From: Mycolicibacterium sp. CH28
GTDB taxonomy: Bacteria; Actinomycetota; Actinomycetes; Mycobacteriales; Mycobacteriaceae
Direction: 5' to 3'
NCBI RefSeq assembly: GCF_004745805.1
Contig: NZ_SRLQ01000005.1
Span: forward strand, 248,001 to 312,000
DNA: 64,000 nucleotides
The notes beneath the pieces are model-generated. The model saw nothing but the letters and a program-made list of their open reading frames with translations, was not told where the DNA came from and ran no database searches. Of the stretch, positions 29,622 through 38,298 are shown one piece after another. The stretch's first letter is position 1. The number at the start of each line of letters is the position of its first letter. The translations under genes and the position numbers were made by a program.

Positions 29622-30977
29622 TCAGTTGCGCTGCGCCGCATCGGCCGCGTAGGTCAATGCGTCGAGCAACTCATCGAGCGCGAGCGCGTCGAGTCGGACC
29701 CCCGGCGGTTCCACGTTGCCGCTGCGCAGGGCCCTCCCCAGGTGGCGTTCCACTTTCGCGGCAACGACGGCGGCCCACTGCGCGTCACCGGGCTCTCCAA
29801 AGGCTTCCATCAACCCGGAACCGACGCGGGTCCCGTCGGCCAGGGTCACCACGACCTCGGCGCGGCGCAGGTCCGGGAACGCTGCGGTCAATTCGGAGTC
29901 GACAACCACCCGGGTGCGATCCGCCATCGCGTTGACAGCAGCGTCATCGAATCCAGACAGCACATCCGCCACGTCGTAGCGCCCGTGCTGCAGGGCCGCC
30001 GACACCGGCCAGATCAGGTTGTACTGGGCCTCTTCAGTCGTGGCTGGGCGCCGGTCCGACAGCGCCGCCGCGGCCAGGAAGGTGCGAATCTCCACCTGTT
30101 CGATGAGTCGCGCATCCTCGATCTCCCTGCGGACGCTCAGCGCCGCGGCGATCGCCGACTGCGCCCACCTGCAGCAGGGGTACGGCTTGACGTAAACATC
30201 TTCGATTGCCCAGGACTGTCGCAATGTGCCGAACTCACCGACGGTGAGGAACTCCGGATGGACGGCAGTGAACCCCCGCTGGGCAAGCAGTGCGCTGGTG
30301 ACCCCCACATGGGCTCCCCAGCCGATACCGTCTTTGGTCATCTGCGGATCGTCGACCGACCGCATGATGAGCGAGATCGGTGCGTGGTATTCAGCAAGTC
30401 CGAGTGCATGTCTGGTCTGTTCGGGCGTGAGACGCAACAGGTGCGCGGCCGCGGCGGCGGCACCGACCGCACCCCACGAGCCAGTGGAGTGGTACTGCGG
30501 ACGATGCGCATGCTGCACGATTCCAGCCCGGATTCCAACCTCGTAACCCACGACGATCGCGGTCATCAGCTCGGACAGTTCACATCCGACGCGTTGACCG
30601 ACCGCGACCGCCGCCGGGATGATGATCGCCCCGGGATGACCTTTGGTAAGCCGGTGGCCGTCATCGAAGTCCAGCGAGTTGGCCATCACCGCGTTGGCGA
30701 ACGCCGCGCCGGGTGTCGACAGCCGCGTTCCGTCGAACCAGCTCAGTGCGTCGTCGCCGGCGTAGAGGTCGGCGGCGGCCTCAGCTGCGATCCGCGAGGT
30801 CGGGGCATCGCGACCGGGCAGGGCGGACGCAACCAGATCGGCAAGCACCAGTGCGGAATGGTTGCGGACCCGCTGGGGAAGTTCCTCCCAGCGCAGATCA
30901 CCGATGAATGCGATCAACGCACCCCAGTTCGGCGACTGAGTCGAAGCCGCGGTGTCTACTGCCTTCGTGACGGTCAC
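29622..30977 (-). CDS. MmgE/PrpD family protein
   Basis: 451 aa from a GTG that overlaps the IclR stop (GTGA). Family blocks: ANAVMANSLDFDDGH near 93-107, GHPGAIIIPAAVAVGQ, YHSTGSWGAVGAAAAAAHLL, and VYVKPYPCCRWAQSAIAAAL. The family includes 2-methylcitrate dehydratase, cis-aconitate decarboxylase and iminodisuccinate epimerase, all acting on di- or tricarboxylates. No other methylcitrate-cycle gene lies in the window, so a role in the local catabolic route is more likely than propionate metabolism. Confidence 0.85.
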   Translation of the reverse strand: MTVTKAVDTAASTQSPNWGALIAFIGDLRWEELPQRVRNHSALVLADLVASALPGRDAPTSRIAAEAAADLYAGDDALSWFDGTRLSTPGAAFANAVMANSLDFDDGHRLTKGHPGAIIIPAAVAVGQRVGCELSELMTAIVVGYEVGIRAGIVQHAHRPQYHSTGSWGAVGAAAAAAHLLRLTPEQTRHALGLAEYHAPISLIMRSVDDPQMTKDGIGWGAHVGVTSALLAQRGFTAVHPEFLTVGEFGTLRQSWAIEDVYVKPYPCCRWAQSAIAAALSVRREIEDARLIEQVEIRTFLAAAALSDRRPATTEEAQYNLIWPVSAALQHGRYDVADVLSGFDDAAVNAMADRTRVVVDSELTAAFPDLRRAEVVVTLADGTRVGSGLMEAFGEPGDAQWAAVVAAKVERHLGRALRSGNVEPPGVRLDALALDELLDALTYAADAAQRN

Positions 30978-31765
30978 GAACTCTCCTTCGCCATGCCGCC
31001 GTCGCCCCGTGCGGCGGCGGCCGACAAATCGGCAGCCGCCCGCGTCACCGCGGCGATCGCTTCCTCGATCCGATGGCCGAGGCGGAATTTCGGCCCGGAT
31101 ATGTTGACAGCGGCGGTAATCCGACCACGGTGGTCGCGGACCGGGGCGGCAATCGCCAGCAGCCCCTCTTCGAACTCCTCGTCGGAGAGGCTGTAACCGC
31201 GTTCCGCGTCTCTGACGGTTCGTTTCATGAACTCCTCGAGACTGCGGACGTGTCGCGGGCCGCCCGCGGAGTATTCGACATCGGCGAACAGTCGCGACAT
31301 CGTGTCCTGGTCGTGGTCGTAGAGCAGTGCGCGCCCCGCCGCCGAGGTGTACGCCGGATAGGACCGACCGATCCAGGTCAAGGCCTGCAGGCTACGCGCG
31401 GGTGCCTTGGACAGCAGCACCACTGCCTCGTTGCCGTGCAGCACCGACAGGTAGGCCTGTTCACTCAGGGCGGCGCTGAGTTGCTCGAGAACACGCTCGC
31501 CGTACCCCAGCAGCCGCTGCTGAGACGCCAGGGCGGCGAGCGTGAAGACCCGCCAGCCCACGCAGTAGGCGAGCGTATCGGGATCCCGGTCCACGAGGCC
31601 ATATTCGGCCAGCGTCTTCAGCGACCGCGACACCTGACTCTTCTCCCTACCGAGCAACTCCGAGATGCGTGTGACGCTGAGCCCACGCCCGTCGGTTGCT
31701 TCGGGCGAACTCAACGCGAGCAGAACATCGATGCCCCGCCTGATACTCGTTTCCCGCTCAGCCAT
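30974..31765 (-). CDS. IclR-family transcriptional regulator (first of two)
   Basis: 263 aa starting MAERETSIRRG. The N-terminal winged helix reads LSVTRISELLGREKSQVSRSLKTLAEYGLVDRD. The C-terminal effector domain contains LTWIGRSYPAYTSAAGRALL and GYSLSDEEFEEGLLAIAAPVRDHRG, both standard IclR blocks. It lies between the M20 gene (35 bases upstream) and the PrpD gene (4-base overlap), so it is expressed with the genes it probably controls. A local metabolite is the likely effector. Confidence 0.9.
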   Translation of the reverse strand: MAERETSIRRGIDVLLALSSPEATDGRGLSVTRISELLGREKSQVSRSLKTLAEYGLVDRDPDTLAYCVGWRVFTLAALASQQRLLGYGERVLEQLSAALSEQAYLSVLHGNEAVVLLSKAPARSLQALTWIGRSYPAYTSAAGRALLYDHDQDTMSRLFADVEYSAGGPRHVRSLEEFMKRTVRDAERGYSLSDEEFEEGLLAIAAPVRDHRGRITAAVNISGPKFRLGHRIEEAIAAVTRAAADLSAAAARGDGGMAKESS

Positions 31766-31800
31766 ACCTGCCCCTTGCTCTTGTCGATGCGCGTGTGCGC

Positions 31801-33003
31801 TCACTGGGTTGGTATCCCGGCGGCCGTGCGCAGCAGCGCCAACAGGACCGCACCACGCTGTGGGATGCTCGCGATGTCGACGCGCTCGCGCCGACTGCAC
31901 GAGTTCTCGCAGTATGGTCCCAGCCCATCAAGTATCAATACGCCACGGTCTCCGAAGAAACTGCCGTCGGAACCGCCTCTCTCCCGAATCGGCCGGCTGG
32001 GCAAGCCCAACTCGGCTGCGGCGCTCGCGGCCAGCGTGTAGAGAGCATCCGATCTGTCCGTACCGAACGCCGGCCGGGTCAGCCCCCCTGACATCGCCAC
32101 TCGCACACCGGGAACGTGGCGCGGCTCGTCGACAAGCGCCCGCAGCCGGTTAACGACGTCGAGGCCAACCTCGACATCGACACCGCGGATGTCGATCTCC
32201 ACCTCCGCGAAGTCGGGAACCACTTGTCGGGCCGTCCCCGCGCGCAGCACGCCGATACTGACCAGGCTGCCTGCGTCGGCGTCAGTCAGCGCAGCTATCC
32301 GGGGCAGCAGCTCGATCAACTCGGAAATCACACTGGCGCCACCGGTTTCGGTGCAGTGGGCAGTACGGCCGTGCGCGGTCAGCGTCACGGCACCCACCGC
32401 CCCGCGGGCCACCACCATGCCACCGCCGGACTGCACACCTTCCAGCGTCAGGCATACGTCGGTGCGGTCAGCGATCCGCTCCAGCAGCGCCCGAGACCCC
32501 GCACTTCCCCTCAACTCGTCCGGGGTTACGAGCAGCGTCACCCGGCCCCACCCGGGGGCACCCTCAGCCGCCAGCTCGCTCAACGCCGTCGCCGCCATCA
32601 CCAGCGCGGCCTTCATGTCGCCGATGCCCGGCCCGTCGATCCACTGCTCGTCTCGCCGGCACGGCCAACCGGCGGCGGTACCGTCGGGCCACACGGTGTC
32701 GGCATGTCCGAGAACCACCACCGCGGGTCCAGCGCCGATGTCGAGGGTGGCCTCCAGGCAGTCCCCGTGCCCAACCACCCGATGCCGGGCCAGGTTGAAC
32801 CCCGCGGCCCGCAGACCATCGGAAAGCGAATCGAGCACGGCGTTGACGCCGGCGGCATTGGCCGAACCGGAGTCTATGGCGACGATGTCGGTGATCTGGT
32901 CGACCATTGCGGGCAGCCGCGCCATCAGCCGTTGTTGATCCTCCACGACGCGACCTGAACTCGTTGCGGCAGACGTAAATTCATGGTTCTCCACGATGCT
33001 CAC
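31801..33003 (-). CDS. M20-family hydrolase with altered metal site
   Basis: 400 aa from a GTG 7 bases after the PotA stop. It aligns by eye with the CPG2/ArgE type: VVVLGHADTVWP (H100), GPGIGDMKAAL (D129), TPDELRGSAGS, the lid domain with HGRTAHC, and GGSDGSFF. In usual family members the third motif is DEE and the C-terminal motif GxAHS. Here the second Glu is Leu (L164, codon TTG) and the late His is Cys (C369, codon TGC, in CENSCSRRE). The catalytic Glu E163 remains. The protein may have a changed metal or none. In the transporter operon it would deacylate or cleave the imported compound. Confidence 0.82.
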   Translation of the reverse strand: MSIVENHEFTSAATSSGRVVEDQQRLMARLPAMVDQITDIVAIDSGSANAAGVNAVLDSLSDGLRAAGFNLARHRVVGHGDCLEATLDIGAGPAVVVLGHADTVWPDGTAAGWPCRRDEQWIDGPGIGDMKAALVMAATALSELAAEGAPGWGRVTLLVTPDELRGSAGSRALLERIADRTDVCLTLEGVQSGGGMVVARGAVGAVTLTAHGRTAHCTETGGASVISELIELLPRIAALTDADAGSLVSIGVLRAGTARQVVPDFAEVEIDIRGVDVEVGLDVVNRLRALVDEPRHVPGVRVAMSGGLTRPAFGTDRSDALYTLAASAAAELGLPSRPIRERGGSDGSFFGDRGVLILDGLGPYCENSCSRRERVDIASIPQRGAVLLALLRTAAGIPTQ

Positions 33004-33010
33004 CTCGCGA

Positions 33011-34096
33011 TCACGCAGCGACCACCCACAGATCCGCGGCATCCCATCCGATGCGCACGGAGTCGCCCCTACCGAGGGCAGGCAGATGTTGACTGGCTCC
33101 GGCCATCGTCAAATCGCCGTACACCGCCGTCTGCACCGTGACGATCGTCGACGAGCCCAGGTAGGCAATGTCTTTGATGACGGCCTCGGTGACGACATCA
33201 GCATCCTCCAACTCAGCCCAGCGCACCTTCTCGGGCCGCAGGATCGCGACACAGTCCGCACCGGCCGGCAGATCCGCCGCACCACCGACCCGCAGGCCGC
33301 GACCGGCGAGGTCGATCTGATAGTCGGAGCCCGACACTGCGGTCACCGACGCCGGAAGCTTGTTGGAGGATCCAACGAAGTCGGCCACGAACAGCGTTAG
33401 CGGTCGCTCGTAGAGTTCTCGCGGCGGGGACACCTGAACAAGGTTGCCTCGGTGCATGATTCCCACGCGGTCCGACATCGAGAAGGCCTCTTCCTGGTCG
33501 TGGGTCACGTAGAGAAACGTGATGCCGACCTGCCGCTGCACCTCCTTGAGCATGATCTGCAGTTGACGACGCAGCTTGAGGTCCAGGGCGCCGAGCGGCT
33601 CGTCGAGCAGCAAGACCTCCGGGTTGAGCACCAACGCGCGGGCCAGCGCGACACGTTGTTGCATACCGCCGCTGAGTTCGGCCGGCTTGCGGCTCTCGAA
33701 CCCGGCTAGGTCGACGAGTTCGAGAGTCTTGGCCGCTCGGGCGCGCGCCTCGTCCTTGGGCACTTTGTGTTCCCGCAGACCGAATTGCACGTTCTGTAGC
33801 ACCGTCAGGTGTGGGAAGAGCGCGTAATTCTGGAACACCGTGTGCACCGGGCGACGGAACGCGGGCACGTTCGTCACATCCCTGCCGTGAATCAGGATAT
33901 GGCCCGATGTCGGTTGCTCGAGTCCCGCGACCATCCGCAGGGTCGTGGTCTTGCCACAGCCGCTGGGACCGATGATGGAGAAGAACTCCCCTTCGGCGAT
34001 GTCGAGGTCGAGCGATTCCACGGCCGCGTGGTCGCCGAACTCGCGACGCACCGAGCGCAGCGCGACCGCGGGAAGGGAGGGAGCGGTATCTGTCAT
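33011..34096 (-). CDS. ABC transporter ATPase, spermidine/putrescine (PotA) type
   Basis: 361 aa. Walker A GPSGCGKTTT near residues 41-50, Q-loop QNYALFPHLTV, signature LSGGMQQRVALARAL, Walker B LLLDEPLGALD, H-loop THDQEEAFSMSD. The C-terminal ~120 residues form the TOBE domain (CVAILRPEKVRW) seen in PotA. It powers the two permeases encoded just upstream. The ATG at 34096 is chosen by homology; it is 10 bases after the PotC stop. Confidence 0.93.
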   Translation of the reverse strand: MTDTAPSLPAVALRSVRREFGDHAAVESLDLDIAEGEFFSIIGPSGCGKTTTLRMVAGLEQPTSGHILIHGRDVTNVPAFRRPVHTVFQNYALFPHLTVLQNVQFGLREHKVPKDEARARAAKTLELVDLAGFESRKPAELSGGMQQRVALARALVLNPEVLLLDEPLGALDLKLRRQLQIMLKEVQRQVGITFLYVTHDQEEAFSMSDRVGIMHRGNLVQVSPPRELYERPLTLFVADFVGSSNKLPASVTAVSGSDYQIDLAGRGLRVGGAADLPAGADCVAILRPEKVRWAELEDADVVTEAVIKDIAYLGSSTIVTVQTAVYGDLTMAGASQHLPALGRGDSVRIGWDAADLWVVAA

Positions 34097-34106
34097 CGGA
34101 GAGGCT

Positions 34107-34928
34107 TCAATCCTTGTCTGCACTAGCAGTTTGAGTAGCGGAATCTGCCATGCCCGCGACCGAGCGCACGCTACTGCTGAACGCCACAATTGCCAGCGCG
34201 ACGAGGTTGATGGCCATCACCGCAACGGCTATCGCGTTCACGAACGGGCTGACCCGGATGCGTACCAGTCCCATGATCAGCACCGGCAGAGTTTCGGCGT
34301 TGGCGCCGCCGAGAAATATCGACGTGACAACGTTGTCGAAGGAGAACGTGAAACTCAGCAGGGCCGCAACGATCACGGCGGGAACGAGACCCGGCATGGT
34401 GACACGCCAGAACGTCCGCCATGGCGAAGCCCCGAGGTCGGCCGCGGCTTCCTCCAGAACATTGGTCAGGGCGGCGAACCTCGCCTGGACAATGACGGTG
34501 GCGTAGGCGGACAGGAACACCACGTGTCCGATCACGATCGCGGTGAAGCCGAGCGAGAGGTGCAACATTCGTGTCAGCAGGAATAGCCCGACGGCAATGA
34601 CCACTTCCGGAAGGACGATCCGCACCAGTGTCGACATCTCGATCCAAGCCTTTGTCCGGGTGGACATGTGCCTAGTCGCCACACCGGTGGCCACCGCGAT
34701 CAACAGTGAGATGCCGGTAGCCACAACGGCTATGGCCATGCTCAACCGGAAGTCGCGCAAGACCCGTTCGTTCGCGGCGACTTCGGCGAACCACTGCAGG
34801 GTGAGTCCGCCCCACCCGCTCAGGGTTTCGTCGGCGTTGAACGCTCCGGCGACGGCCACCGAGATGGGTAGATAGAGCAGGACAAGCACGAGTGAACCGA
34901 CAATGGTGGTGAGGCTGAACCGCTTCAT
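34107..34928 (-). CDS. ABC transporter permease, PotC type
   Basis: 273 aa, about six membrane helices. The EAA loop that contacts the ATPase reads LEEAAADLGASPWRTFWRVTMPGLVPAV near residues 170-195. VALAIVAFSSSVRSVAG ends the last helix. The start overlaps the stop of the PotB-type gene by 4 bases. Together with the neighbouring permease it forms the membrane channel of a polyamine-like or other small cation importer. Confidence 0.9.
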   Translation of the reverse strand: MKRFSLTTIVGSLVLVLLYLPISVAVAGAFNADETLSGWGGLTLQWFAEVAANERVLRDFRLSMAIAVVATGISLLIAVATGVATRHMSTRTKAWIEMSTLVRIVLPEVVIAVGLFLLTRMLHLSLGFTAIVIGHVVFLSAYATVIVQARFAALTNVLEEAAADLGASPWRTFWRVTMPGLVPAVIVAALLSFTFSFDNVVTSIFLGGANAETLPVLIMGLVRIRVSPFVNAIAVAVMAINLVALAIVAFSSSVRSVAGMADSATQTASADKD

Positions 34929-35815
34929 GAGGGGGGCCTCCGCAACCCCAGAACCCGGAAGCGGGCGCCGAAAAGCACCGCGACCATCAGGCTCATCAAC
35001 GCCACCGCCACGGCTGAGCCAAACGGGTAGTCGGCCGTCTTGAGGAATTGATCCGCCACGACATTGCCCATCATCAGCGTCTTGTCGCCGCCAAGGATCG
35101 CGGGGATCACGTACTCGCCTGCTGCGGGTATGCCCACCAGGACCGCTCCCGCCGCAATGCCCGGCTTGGCCAGTGGGATGACGACCCGCCACAGCACCTT
35201 CACCGGCCGCAGGCCCAAGTCGAGGGATGCCTCGACATACGACTTGTCGATCCGCTCGAGGGCCACGTAGATGGGCAGGATCATCAGCGGCAGATAGGTG
35301 TAGACCAAGCCGAACATGACCGCCCAGGACGTGTACAGCAGGTCCTGCTGCGGCCCGAGGATTCCGACGAGACGCAGGAAGCGGGTGATGAGACCCTCGT
35401 GCGACATCAAGCCCGAAATCGCGTAGGTGCGTACCACAAAGCTGGTCCAGAACGGCACGATGACGGCTACGAGAAGGATCGTCTGGATTCGTCGCCTGGC
35501 GTTGCTGATCATGTACGCGACCGGAAAACCCAACAGAGCGCAGCCAACTGTGGCGGTAATGGTCAGCGCGAGTGAGCGACCGATCGCCTTCAGGTACAGC
35601 GGATCAGCAAGCCGCACATAGTTTTCGGTGGTCCACCCGAAGTCGACCAGGAACGTCAGCGGATTGACGCTGCCGAACGAGTACACGACCAGCAGGCCGA
35701 GCGGGATCAGGAAGAACAGCACCAGCCAGGCCAAGCCCGGCAGCAACAGCAGCCGGACTCCCCGGCCTGGGCTCCTACTCGTCAAGACCGTCGCCTCAGG
35801 CTGCTTTGACTGCAT
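34925..35815 (-). CDS. ABC transporter permease, PotB type
   Basis: 296 aa with six helices (LLLLPGLAWLVLFFLIPLGLLVVYSF first). The EAA loop is VEASLDLGLRPVKVLWRVVIPLAKPGI. WTSFVVRTYAISGL and PAAGEYVIPAILGG are strong PotB/PotC-class blocks. The ATG at 35815 overlaps the binding-protein gene by 20 bases; a TTG at 35785 is the only later option before the first helix. Confidence 0.9.
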   Translation of the reverse strand: MQSKQPEATVLTSRSPGRGVRLLLLPGLAWLVLFFLIPLGLLVVYSFGSVNPLTFLVDFGWTTENYVRLADPLYLKAIGRSLALTITATVGCALLGFPVAYMISNARRRIQTILLVAVIVPFWTSFVVRTYAISGLMSHEGLITRFLRLVGILGPQQDLLYTSWAVMFGLVYTYLPLMILPIYVALERIDKSYVEASLDLGLRPVKVLWRVVIPLAKPGIAAGAVLVGIPAAGEYVIPAILGGDKTLMMGNVVADQFLKTADYPFGSAVAVALMSLMVAVLFGARFRVLGLRRPPS

Positions 35816-36905
35816 CCCAGGCAGCGTTCCGTAGCTTCACGCCAGACTCGTCGATGAACTGCTGCCACTGAAGCTTGACCGCTGGGTTCAGTGCCAACGC
35901 GGGGTTGTTCAGGATCTCCGGGTCGATGAAGGGCTCGGCGTCCGGCATCAGGAATGCGGCGCCGGTGTTGTTGATGAAGGCCGCGTACACCTTCGGTTCG
36001 AGGTGGAAGTTCATGAACTTCTCGATGCTGGCGGTCTTGGAGGTGCCAGCCAGAGCCACCCAGCCGTCGAGGTAGGCGGGTAGCCCCTCCGACGGAGCGA
36101 TCCATGCGATCTTGTCATTTGCCTTCATGGCGGCGGGCATGTCGTAGTCGTGCAGGGCAGCCATTACCACCGAGCCCTCGATCAGCGGTTTGGCAGCATC
36201 GGTGGCCAAGAACGCCTTGAGATAAGGCTTCACGGCTATCAGCTTCTCTTTGGCCGCGGTGATCTGCGCGGGGTCTGCGGTGTTGATGTCGTCGCCAAGA
36301 GCGAGGAGCGCCATGGACATCACATCCACGTCGTAGTCGGGGAACGTGAATTTGCCCGACAGCCGAGGCGCCATGTCGAACATCTCGGCCCAACTGTGCG
36401 GCGGCTCAGGAAGGAGATCGGTCCGGTAGGCGATCCCGAGTTTTCCGTACTCCACCGGTATGCCCCACTGGTACTGATCGAGGAACTGCTTGTCGACTTT
36501 GGCCCGGTTGGGAATGTTGGCGAAATCCACCTTCTGGATCAGGCCGCCAAGGTCCAAGGTCTTGGCCAGGACATTTCCGGCCAGCGCCATGTCGTACTGC
36601 CCTTTGTTGCGGGCGAGCTGCGCGGCCTGTGATGCGCTGCCGCCCTCGGTCAGTCCGGTCACCTCGCGGACCTCGATACCGGTGGCCGCTTTGAAGTCTG
36701 CGACCTCGGTCTTACCGATCCAGTCGGGGTAATTGACCATGACGATCGGCCCGCTTGCCGAACCCGAGTCGCCCGGCGACGACGACTTCTCGCCGTTGGC
36801 GCAGGAACTGAGCACCCCGCCGGCGAGAGTCAAGCCGACCAGGCCCAGTCCTCCCCGGAGGACCTGCCGACGACCGAGCGGTGCGAAGCTGCCCGAATTT
36901 TTCAC
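35796..36905 (-). CDS. Substrate-binding lipoprotein, PotD-like
   Basis: 369 aa. I chose the GTG at 36905 because GGAGG sits 4 bases upstream and it places a signal peptide at the N-terminus: twin arginines R12-R13 (GRRQVLRGG), a hydrophobic stretch, and lipobox LSSC with Cys 35 as lipid anchor. The mature part is a type-II binding protein (VMVNYPDWIGKTEVADFKAATGIEV, DMALAGNVLAKTLDLGGL, YQWGIPVEYGKLGIAYRTDLL). Similar proteins bind spermidine, putrescine or other small cations. The ligand is not known. A candidate operator is 25 bases upstream of the start. Confidence 0.9.
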   Translation of the reverse strand: MKNSGSFAPLGRRQVLRGGLGLVGLTLAGGVLSSCANGEKSSSPGDSGSASGPIVMVNYPDWIGKTEVADFKAATGIEVREVTGLTEGGSASQAAQLARNKGQYDMALAGNVLAKTLDLGGLIQKVDFANIPNRAKVDKQFLDQYQWGIPVEYGKLGIAYRTDLLPEPPHSWAEMFDMAPRLSGKFTFPDYDVDVMSMALLALGDDINTADPAQITAAKEKLIAVKPYLKAFLATDAAKPLIEGSVVMAALHDYDMPAAMKANDKIAWIAPSEGLPAYLDGWVALAGTSKTASIEKFMNFHLEPKVYAAFINNTGAAFLMPDAEPFIDPEILNNPALALNPAVKLQWQQFIDESGVKLRNAAWDAVKAA

Positions 36906-36930
36906 GTTTCCTCCAGGGAGGTCCAGGATG

Positions 36931-36947
36931 GTTGCCATATCGCCACG
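36931..36947 (-). promoter_or_regulatory. Candidate island operator before the PotD-like gene
   Basis: On the reverse strand the site reads CGTGGCGATATGGCAAC, matching the core (TGG..ATA.GGCAAC) of the other island sites. It ends 25 bases before the GTG of the binding-protein gene and would overlap or adjoin its promoter. The ends CGTG and CAAC mirror the GTTG and CACG of the site at 38234, as expected for an imperfect dyad read in opposite senses. Confidence 0.45.
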
Positions 36948-37028
36948 CATAAGTGCGTAGTTGCCATCAGGGTTTACCACCTCGATGTGCGGACCAACAA
37001 GAGATGGCGACGGTTTGAAACACGGATT

Positions 37029-38123
37029 TCACGCCGGAACGTTCCGCAGGACCTCGCGCAGCTCCTCGGCAAGGCGTGTCATCTCCGCAGGAGTGCCCAC
37101 GGTCACACGCAGTACGGTGCCGTCGCCGAACGGGCCGAGCGGTCGGGCAACGACGCCGCGGCGCATGAGCGCCTCAGCCACTTGTTCGGAATCGACACCG
37201 ACGTCGAACGCGACGAAGTTCGCGTGTGAGGTCATCCGCTCGACGCCCCAGGAGTCGAGCACGGACTCGAATGCGGTTCGGTGCCGGAGGTTATCCTCGC
37301 GCCTGCGGATCACCTCGACCTGGTTGCGCAGGCTGACGGTAGCCGCCACGTGCCCGAGGTCGGAGACATCGAAATAGTGCCTGATTCGACCTAGCGCACT
37401 GATGATCTCCTCATCAGCCACGCAGTAACCGACGCGCAGTCCGGCGAGGCCATACAGTTTCGAGAACGTACGCAGGACAGCCACATTCGGACGAGCGCGG
37501 GCATACGTTCCGATCGCGTCCGGGTAGCGCGGGTCCGCCACGTATTCGGCATAAGCTCCGTCGACGACGACAAGTACGTGCTCGGGCACGGTGTCGACCA
37601 GCCAGGCCAGCGACTCGGCATCGACGATATCCCCGGTGGGGTTGTTCGGGCTGCACACGAACAGCAGCCGAGTACGCTCGGTCACCGCGGCGGCCATCCG
37701 CTCCACGTCGTGCCTGCCGTCGACCAACGGCACCCTGATGGCGATGCCACCGGCCTTCTGGGTATCCAGCGCGTAGGACACAAAGCTCGGGGCCGCCATG
37801 ATCGCGTTGTCGCCGGGGTCGAGCAGTGCCGAGCACAGGCAGCCGATGATCGGATCGACACCGTTGCCCAGGCCGATCCGATCGACGGGCACATTCCAGA
37901 ACGCGGCGAGTTCCTCGGCGAGCACGAAATCACGCTCCGGGTATCGATTCAAGCCACTCAGCAGTGGCGTGAGGGCTTCGACGACGCCAGGAAACGGCCC
38001 GTGGGGCGACTCGTTGGAACCGAGTTTGGCAATGTTGGCCAGACCGTACTCGCGTTGCACCGACGCCTCGGACCGGCCGGCGATGTAGGGCTCCAGATCC
38101 TTGATGTCCTCGCGTAGTCGCAT
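37029..38123 (-). CDS. HisC-like class II aminotransferase
   Basis: 364 aa fold-type I aminotransferase of the histidinol-phosphate aminotransferase group: LGSNESPHGP near 34-43, CSPNNPTGDIV (N161), VVVDGAYAEY (D188, Y191), and the pyridoxal-phosphate lysine K222 in RTFSKLYGLAGLRVGY, with RVTVGTPAE at the end. No other his gene is nearby, so it is probably not for histidine synthesis. It diverges from the 2-oxo-acid decarboxylase, for which it could make the substrate by transaminating an amino acid. Confidence 0.88.
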   Translation of the reverse strand: MRLREDIKDLEPYIAGRSEASVQREYGLANIAKLGSNESPHGPFPGVVEALTPLLSGLNRYPERDFVLAEELAAFWNVPVDRIGLGNGVDPIIGCLCSALLDPGDNAIMAAPSFVSYALDTQKAGGIAIRVPLVDGRHDVERMAAAVTERTRLLFVCSPNNPTGDIVDAESLAWLVDTVPEHVLVVVDGAYAEYVADPRYPDAIGTYARARPNVAVLRTFSKLYGLAGLRVGYCVADEEIISALGRIRHYFDVSDLGHVAATVSLRNQVEVIRRREDNLRHRTAFESVLDSWGVERMTSHANFVAFDVGVDSEQVAEALMRRGVVARPLGPFGDGTVLRVTVGTPAEMTRLAEELREVLRNVPA

Positions 38124-38233
38124 TCTGCAGGTGTCCCTTCCACTTCAACTGCGTCACCCGGGCGCACGAGGTACCACCGATTTGCGCCGCACGGTTGCCT
38201 GGCGAACGATGCCTCCCTAATCTAGCAACAGTA

Positions 38234-38250
38234 GTTGGTTATACGGCACG
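38234..38250 (+). promoter_or_regulatory. Candidate island operator in the aminotransferase/decarboxylase promoter region
   Basis: GTTGGTTATACGGCACG lies 48 bases before the ATG of the thiamine-diphosphate enzyme and within the 175-base divergent region shared with the aminotransferase. The 12 bases GGTTATACGGCA occur again, in the same orientation to the gene, upstream of the CocE-type gene. The site resembles four others in the section. Confidence 0.5.
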
Positions 38251-38298
38251 CTTACAGGGATCCGGCCCGCCGTCCCACCCGGCCAGGAAAGGCTCCAC

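Noticed and set aside
29622..30977. Methylcitrate cycle (propionate) role for the MmgE/PrpD gene
   Set aside because: No methylcitrate synthase or lyase gene lies nearby; the citrate synthase at 1667 is far away and in a core context.
36906..36980. ATGs at 36980, 36950 and 36938 as start of the PotD-like gene
   Set aside because: They would put 25, 15 or 11 unrelated residues before the twin-arginine signal and would run through the operator-like site. The GTG at 36905 has GGAGG at the right distance.
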